From Chondrilla cf. caribensis (Eukaryota; Porifera; Demospongiae; Chondrillida; Chondrillidae): 64,000 nucleotides of DNA. The notes beneath the pieces were generated by a model. The model did no database searches. It worked only from the letters and a program-made list of their open reading frames with translations, and was not told the DNA's origin. The first letter of the stretch is position 1, and every line of letters begins with the position of its first letter. The stretch spans positions 123,501-187,500 of the forward strand of contig OZ026570.1 of assembly GCA_964020155.1 (NCBI GenBank), read 5' to 3'. Position numbers and translations under genes: made by a program. Positions 50,853 to 64,000 of the stretch are shown piece by piece.

Positions 50853-53710
50853 ATGCCAGCAACTCTGGAACCAAATGGAGAAGAAGATCCCACTTCCTAT
50901 CCAATGCAAGGTGAGTTTAAAGAAAGCTGTCACCCAACGAGTACTCGGACCTTTGGTGTTGATTGAATGAGGGTAGAAACGCGTTTATGTTTGAAATTAA
51001 CGGAATATTGTAACTTTCGAGTACTCCTCCAATATGCCATGGTATTCAAGTCATTCAAACCTATTCTCCAACTTTGTATGGACGAGGTGGGATTGCTAGT
51101 TCGCCCTTGTCCACCGCCACACTCCGCCTACAGTGGAACCCGCAGTGTACGTAGTTGTTGACGTAATTGTATATCTGTTGAATGAAGGAAAAGATCCTTT
51201 GTCTTCCCTTCCTACCCAACCAGACATCTTTAGCGGTCTCGACCGAGTGTTGGACGCTGTGAAGGACAGAGGTATAGCTGATAAGTCTGAAATAGAAGAC
51301 GTCAAGGACATCTTCAGGGACCCAGAGCTAGTGGCTTTGGCGAAGGTTCGGGAAGAGATATCTGAATGTAGTTCTATCTTGTGTACATTTAAGGGCTTTG
51401 TTACATCCTCTCACCAGCACCATCCTCACCCCCTCTCGCCGGCACCATCCTCATTCCTCACCCTCTGGTATTAGCACCACCCTCACCCTCTCATACCGGC
51501 ATAATCCTCACCCCTCACACCAGCACCACCCTCACCCCCTCACACCAGCACCATCCTCACCCTCTCGTACCGGCATAATCCTCACACCAACACCATCCTC
51601 ACCCTCTCATACTGGCATAATCCTCACCCTCTCGTACCGGCATAATCCTCACACCAACACCATCCTCACCCTCTCATACTGGCATAATCCTCACCCTCTC
51701 ACACCAGCACCATCCTCACCCTCTAGTACCGGCATAATCCTCACCCCTCACACCAGCATCCTCCTCACCCGTTGTAGGTTCATGATAAGGTTGCCCAGTC
51801 GCAGTCCCTGGACCAGCCGGTGGATGAGGTGGGCGGTCTGATCCAGCAGGTGAGGTGGTGGGTGGCAACCTTCGTAGGATGCTAGCATTAGTGTCGAGTG
51901 TCAGTGGATTATCTGTGCATGGAACACGTGTTGTACTTGTATGAGACCGCTGTGTCCCCTGGGATGGCTCTGTGGTGTTCATATGGGGCGTCCGATGTCA
52001 GGTACATTCCACAGTGAATTTCCACGAGTGCTTCTGTTGTACATCTGCAGTGTGTTCACAACATTCCCTCTGTGTTCATTGGAATGGCCATCTTGTAGAC
52101 TTCAGAGGTACTGTAGACCCTGTACACCCCATAGCTGTGGACCCTGTACACCCCATAGCTGTGGACCCTGTACACCCAATAGCTGTGGACCCTGTACACC
52201 CCATAGCCATAGACCCTGTACACCCCATAGCTGTAGACCCTGTACACCCCATAGCTGTGGACCCTGTACACCCCATAGCTGTGGACCCTGTACATCCCAT
52301 AGCTGTGGACCCTGTACACCCCATAGCCGTAGACCCTGTACACCCCATAGCTGTGGACCCTGTACACCCCATAGCTGTGGACCCTGTACACCCCATAGCT
52401 GCTCCTCATCTCCTGGTACTCACCCCTTTCCGCTGGAGGGACTGTGTAAACATCACTGTTTAATTGGTAGTCATTAGCAAACAGCTGTGCACTCATTGGT
52501 TTCTTGTGTTCATGTGTTGGGAGGTGCATCATAGAACAGTAACATGTCCTCCAATGAGAGCAAAACAGCTGTCTGTGGTTCCTTTTTGAGGATTTGGATG
52601 ACTGGGAGGTCATCACTGGTTGCCATCAAAATCGGACTTTGATCCCCCAGCTGATAGAGACTTCAGTCTATTTTCAGCTGGTTTGTGTAATTCCAGTGAT
52701 ATAATTTGCCAACATGTCCTCGCCTGTGTTCTGTGGTATCACTACATCCACCCACTCTGCCACTGGAGACCAGTGGATGTTGCAGCTCCTGACAGGGTTA
52801 TCAGTTATTTTAACCTTATCAGAGATTGAGTTAGTGATTCAATTACTAATGATATTCATGCTATGTGGACACCTGTCTTGCCACCATATTATCCTAATTA
52901 CGTTTAATGTACATTGTTCACAATGGGATTAGTCCAGGTGTGGGGACTCAAATGTGCAAGTCTGGGAATCCCCCTTGTTGTTTTTATAGAGAACTACTGT
53001 TGGGTGGCTGTTATAGTGTTGAAAGATGGTGGGGACAGTGGTGATGGTGACAATGATGATAGTGGTGACATACGGTCGTGATAGTGGTGATGTACAGTCA
53101 TGATGGTGGTGACAGTGGGGATTGTGGTGACGGTGGGAATTGTGGGGACAGTGGGGATTGTGGTGACGTGGGGATTGTGGTGATGTAATGTTTACTGTTT
53201 CCATTGTAGTTCACTGAAACTGAAGGGAGATCTCAATATGAATTGACACTGATATCTCTCCTGCGCAAGCCTCACATCCGGTCACTCTTTGAGACGCATG
53301 ACATGGTCAAGTACAGGCAGTACGAGCCTCACATGCCTGTGGTGGACAACATGTTTGTCCCCAGCTACACTGCTACCACAGAGGGATCGGCCCAGAGGAC
53401 GGTCGGCCTGCACAAGAGTCCTGAACAACCATTGGTCAGAATCTGTCATGTGACTGTTCATTTTAATACTAATACCATGGCAACCAGTTACAACCAACAC
53501 ATATGTAATATAAGTTTACTGGTCTTGTCCTCTTTAATTACAGGGTATTACTCTTAAGATGGTGGAAGGTAAGGTTGTGATAGCCCGTATCCTTCATGGC
53601 GGCCTGATCCACAAGCAAGGTCTGCTACAAGTGGGGGACCGGATAGTGAAGGTCAACCACGAGGAAGTGGGGAGCATGACCCCTTTGGAGCTACAGGACA
53701 TGTTGGTGAG

Positions 53711-53753
<43 letters not shown>

Positions 53754-56609
53754 TGTTCTGTAAGCAATGATGAGAATTGCCTGGTGTATGACCTTCCTTG
53801 TCTGTTACTGGCCTTAAGGTGATAGTGGGAACAGAGCTGTTATGCTGATGATGTGGTGTTATATCTGTTATATCGTATACTGCTTAGCCTCACATGACCT
53901 TGTCAAATCGCAGGTTGTTACAGACTACAGACTGATCATGTTTTGCTGACATACTCCCATATACAGCTACCGACACAAAATAATGATCAACAACAAACAC
54001 TAATATAGTCATGGTAACAGTAGTCATAGTAACAATAGGTAACCAATTATGTCACTCGCCAACTTTCTGTTCGAAACTGAGCTCGATTTACTTCTGGTAC
54101 TTTACCAATGTCCTCAACCTCTCTTGGTCATCCTGTTTTGACCGATCAAGTCAAGTAAAGGGCAAATCGATATACATAGCTGCCTGTGACTGTCAATCCA
54201 GATTCCAGTGGGTGTACCCTCCCAGAAAGCTATGTCTGCTCACATCACAGTTGTCAAATAATGTTCAGAAAAATAATGTTTCATTGTTGTTGTTATTGTT
54301 GTTGTTGTTGTTGTTGTTGAATTTATTGTGTTTCCTGGTATTTATCCTGTCTTGTCTCTGCTGTGCAGAAAGGGTCCTCGGGGTCACTGGTCATCACCGT
54401 GGAGCCCAGTGCTGTGGAACCCCACTTCTTCGGGACACAGGTCTACGTGAAGGCTCACTTCAGGTACATCCCAGAGAACGATCGGCTGTTGCCTGCTAAG
54501 GAGGCGGGGCTGCCGTTCGTCAAGGGCGACATCCTGGAGGTCCTCAGCCAGGAGGACACCTTCTGGTGGCAGGCGTCCAAATATGGTAGCCACTCTGCTG
54601 CTGGTCTCATACCAAGCCAACAACTGGAGGAGAGAAGGAAGACGTTTAACCTCTCTGAAAATGGCAATGTCGGTTGCATGGGGAGGAGGAAACCCAAGAG
54701 ACAACTCATCTACTCTTCACATCATAACGGAAGTGAGTCATCCGGCATGTGTGTTCGTACATGGGGGAGGACTGGACATAGTGCTAGTGGGGTGGTGGGG
54801 AGTGGGGGTGTAGAGAGAAGGGTGGTGGTGGGGAGTGGTGGTGGGGAGTGGTAGTGTGAGGAGTGGTGATGTGAGGAGTGGTGGTGTGAGGAGTGGTGGT
54901 ATGGGGAGTGGTGGTGTGAGGAGTGGTGGTGTGAGGAGTGGTGTTGTGAGGAGTGGTGGTGTGGGGAGTGGTGGATGTCAGAGTACGAATGATCCACCTG
55001 CCAATGGTGTGATGGGACCCACCAGATTAGTGACCCACTGGCACTGGTTGGTGTGTGGTAGGTGGTGAGCCACTGGCACAGGTTGTGAAGTGAATGTGTC
55101 TTTTCTCTTCTCTAGCATTTGAGCCTTATGATGTAATCCTTTACGAGAAGGTAAATCTCATACCTGACTTTAAGAGGAAAACCCTGTTATTAATTGGTTC
55201 CCAGTATATCGGGAGAAGAGAGCTGAAACAGCGATTGGTTGAAGACCAACCAGACAGATATGGGGAAGTCCGAGCACGTGAGTAGCACCTGAGAGCCTTG
55301 TGTTGTCGTGACACTGCTTCTGTTGTTGTGTCAGGGAAGAACATTGGGCTGTCTACTCTCTGTGATGGGTTGGGGGTCAAATGCATAGGAGTTTTAATAC
55401 TCGGATACTTCTCGATCCATTGAAATCAATAGTAATCCTCTGACGTTGATGGTAATCCACCAACATTGATGTTAATCAAACAGTATTGACAGTACTTCAC
55501 TGATATTGATAACAGTCAACTAATATTGACAGTAATCGATGGTAATCTCCCAATATGTTTGTCAATCTACTTACAGTCTTGTTACTCCCACTGTAATGCA
55601 TGCTTACCTCTTGTGTTAGACACAACAAAGGGGCGAGAACCTGTTGACGTGATGGAGGGAGCCGAAGGGTACTTCCATGTCTCAGAGGAAGCCATGAAGA
55701 CCGACATGCAAGCCCACAAGTTCATCGAGTACGGCCGTCATCAGCAGTACCTCTATGGAATCAAGAGCGACAATGTCCTTGAGGTCATTGAGTCTGGGAG
55801 GATGGTTGTTCTGGAGGTGTACCCGCAGGTGAGGGATCTGATGAGTGCAAAGTGGGTGTGTCATGAGGGTGTGTTAAGTGGAGGTGTGTGGTGGGTGTGA
55901 AGTGGAAGTGTGTGGTGGGTGTGTCCTGAGGGTTTGTCAGGTGGAAGTGTGTGGTGGGTGTGAAGTGGAAGTGTGTGGTGGGTGTGTCCTGAGGGTGTGT
56001 CAAGTGGAAGTGTGTGGTGGGTGTGTCAAGTGGAGGTGTGTGGTGCATTTGTCCTGAGGGTGTGTCAAGCGGAGACGTGTGGTGTATTTGTCCTGAGGGT
56101 GTGTCAAATGGAGGTGTGTGGTGGGTGTGTCCAAAGGGTGCGTCTTGACAGATGTGCTGTCAGTTCCTTGTTCATCAGGTGTGCGTTCAGAGGTTGGTGG
56201 TAAGCAGTCTGATGATACCTTTGATGTGACAAGTGACAAGTGGGTGTGGTGGGTGTGTGCCAACAACCCTATAATGTGATATTTATTCCATCCCATTGCA
56301 GACAATAAAGATGGTGAGGACAAGTGTATATTCTCCTTTGATAGTATTCATCAAGCCGACCTCGCTGGAAGGAATGAGACAGTTGTACCAGAATGTAGCC
56401 ATGCAGCAACAGACACAGCCGTCCCCCCAGAAGAAGTTAACAGTGAGTGTGTGGGGAGTGTGTGTGTGGGGGGGGCTGTGTGTGTGAGGGGGGGCTGTGT
56501 GTGTGGGGAGGGCTGTGTGTGTGGGGGGGGGCTGTGTGTGTGTGTGGGGAGGGCTGTGTGTGTGGGGGGGAGGGCTGTGTGTGTGAGGGGCTGTGTGTGT
56601 CTGTGTGTG

Positions 56610-56660
<51 letters not shown>

Positions 56661-56911
56661 GGTTGTGTGTGTGTGTGTGGGTGTGTGAGTGTGCGTGCAC
56701 CATGTGTTCATATCCTTCCTCATCTCCTTTTTAGGATGTTGAATTCAAGAAATGTTTGGAAGAGTCTGAACAGATTGAAAAGCTCTACTCCAACTATTTT
56801 GATGCCACCATTATCAACGAGGACATTGATATTGCCTACGAAGAGTTACTGACTGTTATTAAGAAGTTCACCACTGGACCGCAATGGGTCCCCACTGGTT
56901 GGGTCATGTGA
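50853..56911 (+). CDS. p55-subfamily MAGUK scaffold (MPP2/MPP6-like)
   Basis: Ten exons, 50853-50910, 51134-51345, 51778-51849, 53210-53434, 53544-53705, 54369-54732, 55116-55277, 55620-55828, 56302-56442 and 56735-56911, encode 593 residues. Domain order: L27 region (YLLNEGKDPLSSLPTQPDIF, KVHDKVAQSQ), PDZ (GITLKMVEGKVVIARILHGG, QGLLQVGDRIVKVN), SH3 (VKAHFRYIPENDRLLPAKEA, DTFWWQASKYG, AGLIPSQQLEERRK), a basic hook (GRRKPKRQLIY) and a C-terminal guanylate-kinase-like domain (RKTLLLIGSQYIGRRELKQR, EGAEGYFHVS, HKFIEYGRHQQYLYGIKSD) ending GPQWVPTGWVM. The glycine loop of the GK domain lacks the canonical GxGKS lysine, as usual for the scaffold type. The PDZ and GK regions resemble MPP2/MPP6 more than PALS1, but orthology is not settled. 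It should organise membrane-cytoskeleton junction or polarity complexes. Confidence 0.92.
51400..51770. repeat. Minisatellite in MAGUK intron 2
   Basis: Units of about 20-30 bp built on ataatcctcaccctctcata and caccagcaccatcctcaccc. Confidence 0.85.
52105..52400. repeat. 24-bp minisatellite in MAGUK intron 3
   Basis: About twelve units of 24 bp (ccctgtacaccccatagctg plus tgga). Confidence 0.93.
54775..54975. repeat. Minisatellite in MAGUK intron 6
   Basis: Units of 15 bp (gtgaggagtggtggt). Other repeat arrays fill intron 8 (55830-56150, gtgtcctgagggtgtgtcaa type) and intron 9 (56440-56690, GT with G runs). GTT trinucleotide runs lie at 53710-53750 and 54280-54320. Confidence 0.85.
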
Positions 56912-57192
56912 TAGTCACATGATTAAATTTCAAACATGTTATTGTACAATCATTGTTCTTCAAGGACTCAAACTCCTCATCCTCTGTATATTAACATGTT
57001 CTAGAACTGTATAGACAAAATTATTTTTAATAGTCAAATCATTTGGATCATCGAAAACTAATTGTTTTGTACAAAATTGTTAATGATCATAATTATCAAT
57101 TAATTGTGCATTTTTCATGGGATTTAACAGAAGTAGAAATATATTACAAATAATAATATAATATATTGAACTAATCTTATTCTATATGATAT

Positions 57193-59459
<2,267 letters not shown>

Positions 59460-60275
59460 CTACAGAAGGCACACAACATCAGATGCTTGTCACAAGAAGA
59501 ATATGTTCAATTGTACAGGTTTACTGAATCACTGTGTCGGTGGTCCAGTGTAAGGTTGCGGTATGGGCTAGCAGACCATATTTTACTCTCGTTATGCACA
59601 GCAAAGAAGCTATGCGATACTGACTCCAGTGAAGGCAGATAGCCATGCTACACAAACCTATCAGCTGTGCTACACAAACCTATCAGCTGTGCTACACAGG
59701 CCAATCAGCTGTGCTACACAGGCCAATCAGCTGTGCTACACAGGCCAATCAAGTTGCAGCACCCAGATATGCCACAGTAAGGTGAAATGGGGTCATTCCG
59801 CTCGCAGTGCAACAGGTAATCTGTGAATAAACAGTTCACCACTTCAAATGCTAAGGTCTGGAGGACACCTAGTGCTTCACTGGCAAAGCAACCTTCAACT
59901 ACGATATACCTGACAGTGAAGCCAGGTACTTGCTCGTGTGCTGGTCATTCACTAGTGATTGGAAGAAGCCCATTTCACCTCATAAGGAGTGTTTCAACTT
60001 ACTTGGTGCGATTTCTCTCGTCTTAAGACATCTACGAACTTGTCTCTTATGACACACCTTGACTGGTGGCCTTTGGAACTTGGAGGCTCTTCGAGTGTCT
60101 TCAACACTACGTCCCACAAGGTGTTCTGTAGGCGAAACGAACAAAACGAAATGAACAGAAGAAACACAGTACACAGCGTCTTGGAAGGAACTGGTACAAT
60201 GAGAACACTGTATGGATGCCTTAGTAGTATCCCCAGGGCTAGCGACCTCCCCAGTCTAACTCATCCTATCCTATA

Positions 60276-60473
60276 CAGTGGAACCTCTATTAAAGGACTC
60301 TCCCAATAAAGGACACCATAGAAAATACCTCCCTACAAAGGACACTTGCTTAGGCCCCAAAAATGAACTTTTCTATAGTGTTAATACTGTTTTCACCTCT
60401 GAAGAGTGGACAACCTCTCTACAGTGGACAAATTAGCTGGTCCCAATGTGTCCTTTATACAGAGGTTCCACTG
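60276..60473 (-). mobile_element. pogo/Tigger-like MITE, copy 2
   Basis: A 198-bp element with TA on each side and inverted ends cagtggaacctct ... agaggttccactg. It is the reverse-complement relative of 8053-8249. The TIRs are more perfect here, so this copy is probably younger or less eroded. Confidence 0.88.
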
Positions 60474-60969
60474 TATATCCTGGAATGTCGATTGGGTATA
60501 ACTTACTTGACCAAAAGCCTGTGCAAGGGAAGTACAAAACGATCTTTTTATAGTGAATTTGTGCATGCGTCCTCTAAGAGCGGCTGTCATGGTCCACTTG
60601 TTTGTGAGCGACCAAGGCGGTCTCTTCTTGAAGGACTTTGGTTTACCCAGTACAGCTGATCTTTACGTGCTGCGTACGGTGAATCATAGGGTGTAGAGTC
60701 TATGGGTGAATTGGTATTAAAATTTATATTGCGCGGGAAAATGGCCGCTTTCAAACCCCCGAGAACTACGTATAGAAATTGGGCTAGAATCCGAGCGCAA
60801 CAGCTTCGACGAATATTATATCTTCGGCGAAGGTTCTTGTAGACTTAAAAGAGACGCTCAAGTAATTCGAGTACGGGGGGCGGCTTTTTCGACTGCACTT
60901 TTATCATTTTTTATCAAAATTACACTTAGGGTAACTATAAATAGCGCAAGTATTAGTAGTAAAATCAGA

Positions 60970-61280
60970 TAGGTCACGGTAGCCGGTTGGTCAGGTGACA
61001 CGACTCTAGGCTCCAGGTCGCGGGTTCGAAACTCCGAAAGGACGGTTTTTTTCTCTGAAAAAAAAGAGCTCACTTCCTGGTGGTCAGTCGCATACTCTCT
61101 ACAAAGAACCGTAGGGGGGAGCTTTGGGGCTCGCGGCTGACCTCCCAGCTAGAATAGTGTCTTCTGCATTCGTGGAATGACCAAGTACACAGTATCTGTG
61201 GAAAGTCCCTATAAAGCCGACCATGGGTTTGTTCGACCCCGAGTGGGTGACCTTTTTTTTTTTTTTTTTTTTTTTTTCAA
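60970..61280 (+). mobile_element. tRNA-derived SINE
   Basis: The head has a tRNA-like A box (tagccggttggtcaggtga, about 60981) and B box (gggttcgaaactcc, about 61021), about 35-40 bp apart, as in polymerase III promoters. A body of about 200 bp follows, ending in a run of about 26 T (61253-61278). The head does not fold into a full tRNA because the acceptor arms do not pair. No target duplication could be assigned by eye. Confidence 0.7.
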
Positions 61281-61882
61281 CTCAACTTTTTTTTCAACCA
61301 TAAACCACCCATAACCATCATTACAATGTATGTTGTATGCATCATTATACAATCACTACGTGTACCACACAAATGGGGAGCACTATAGGCAGCATATGTA
61401 CGACAATGCAGGAATGATTGACAATAATGTCCAACTGTAATCTCCAGTAGATACGTATACCTCTGTTACAGTCAATTTGATTTGACTCTCGATATCACTA
61501 TCTTCATCAGCAATAACTGCTTTGTGGGTTTGATTGTAGAGTGCTATTTGTAGTGATGTGTGTTAACATGTAATCTATGTTATTTACCTTATCATTGTAC
61601 ATGTTATGTATTTACTGTATTAGGTGGTATTAACTGATAATACTGTATTATTATGTTGTAGTCTCCTAAGTAATTTAAATTACATAAGTATAACAGAAGT
61701 AGACAGGCGATCATTTTCGTATTGTGCGTTCTGTAGCTCTTTTACCATTCTATCGTGCTCGCTAACATCCATTTAGCCTAATAACAATATTATGCAGAAA
61801 CAGAAAACATGCTCGCCGAATTATTGAGTAAATTGATCAATTTTCAAGACGAAGGTCTCAACATTGATCTTGTTCACTGCTG

Positions 61883-63642
<1,760 letters not shown>

Positions 63643-63669
63643 CTATGGAATTACAACACCAAAGCTCAA

Positions 63670-64000
63670 CGGCTCACATACCACTATGGCTCACATGCCA
63701 CTCCCACTATGGCCCACATGCCACTCCCACTATGGCCCACATGCCACTATGGCTCACATGCCACTCCCACTATGGCCCACATGCCACTCCCACTATGGCT
63801 CACATGTCACTCCCACTATGGCCCACATGCCACTCCCACTATGGCTCACATGCCACTATGGCTCACATGCCACTATGGCTCACATGCCACTCCCACTATG
63901 GCCCATATGCCACTCCCACTATGGCTCATACATACCACTCCCACTCTGGCTCATACATGCCACTCCCACTCTGGCTCACCTGTCACTCCCATTCGATAGT
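63670..64000. repeat. Minisatellite in ACAT2 intron, running to the window edge
   Basis: Units of about 12 and 24 bp (actatggcccacatgccact, ccc). The upstream ACAT2 exons must lie beyond 64000. Confidence 0.88.

Larger units (their letters stand above)
59460..61882. other. MLYCD 5' region and spacer to ACAT2
   Basis: Contains unresolved MLYCD 5' exons and promoter, a 22-bp minisatellite (59640-59755), a MITE (60276-60473), a tRNA-derived SINE (60970-61280) and AT-rich sequence. No other gene is supported. Confidence 0.55.

Noticed and set aside
51941..52477. Cysteine/proline-rich repeat protein resembling a structural protein
   Set aside because: Frames over the 24-bp repeat in MAGUK intron 3; the adjacent exons are spliced across it with preserved phase.
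60976..61050. A functional tRNA gene
   Set aside because: A and B boxes are present, but the acceptor stem does not pair and a long body with a T tail follows, so a SINE fits better.

Overview
The window is gene-dense nuclear DNA from an animal. Genes have many short introns with GT..AG borders, and almost every intron or spacer carries CA/GT microsatellites or GC-poor minisatellites. Conserved metazoan genes (inversin, SETD2, PDE1, UBE2F, OMA1, GOSR2, SPATS2, a p55-type MAGUK, MLYCD, ACAT2) sit next to a local family of kinase-Kelch fusion genes. Compact introns plus lineage-expanded TKL kinase-Kelch fusions suggest a sponge, probably a demosponge. This is inference from architecture, not from a marker gene.

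Layout. 1-1274 (-): N-terminal ankyrin exons of inversin, cut by the window edge. 1437-6795 (-): complete SETD2 with AWS, SET, post-SET, WW and SRI domains. 6856-7734 (+): a small cysteine-rich membrane protein that starts head-to-head with SETD2. 8451-11466 (-): PDE1. 11707-13366 (-): UBE2F. 14.2-37.9 kb: a segmentally duplicated block on the + strand with four kinase/coiled-coil/Kelch genes (copies 1, 3 and 4 look intact; copy 2 is broken), one intact and one deleted OMA1, three related 31-bp minisatellites, and a Penelope-like retroelement with long inverted arms. 39942-43434 (-): GOSR2, head-to-head with SPATS2 (43744-48781, +). 49696-50661 (-): a Golgi carbohydrate sulfotransferase, head-to-head with a p55-type MAGUK (50853-56911, +). 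57193-about 59.5 kb (-): malonyl-CoA decarboxylase, 5' exons unresolved. 60.2-61.3 kb: a pogo-type MITE and a tRNA-derived SINE. 61883-63545 (-): 3' exons of ACAT2, continuing past the window.

The housekeeping genes do not form an operon. Three adjacent pairs share short divergent promoters (about 60, 309 and 191 bp between start codons). MLYCD and ACAT2 both act on acyl-CoA, but their proximity may be chance.

The most unusual feature is the kinase-Kelch array. It has two promoter types, each with a TATA box 58-59 bp before the ATG, used alternately (A, B, A, B). The paralogues are nearly identical except for sharp tracts of divergence in the activation loop/C-lobe and in the distal Kelch blades. 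A promoter-plus-start fragment of a further copy lies at 14.2 kb. Exon borders were derived by hand from splice signals, reading phase and homology and may be off by a base or two.
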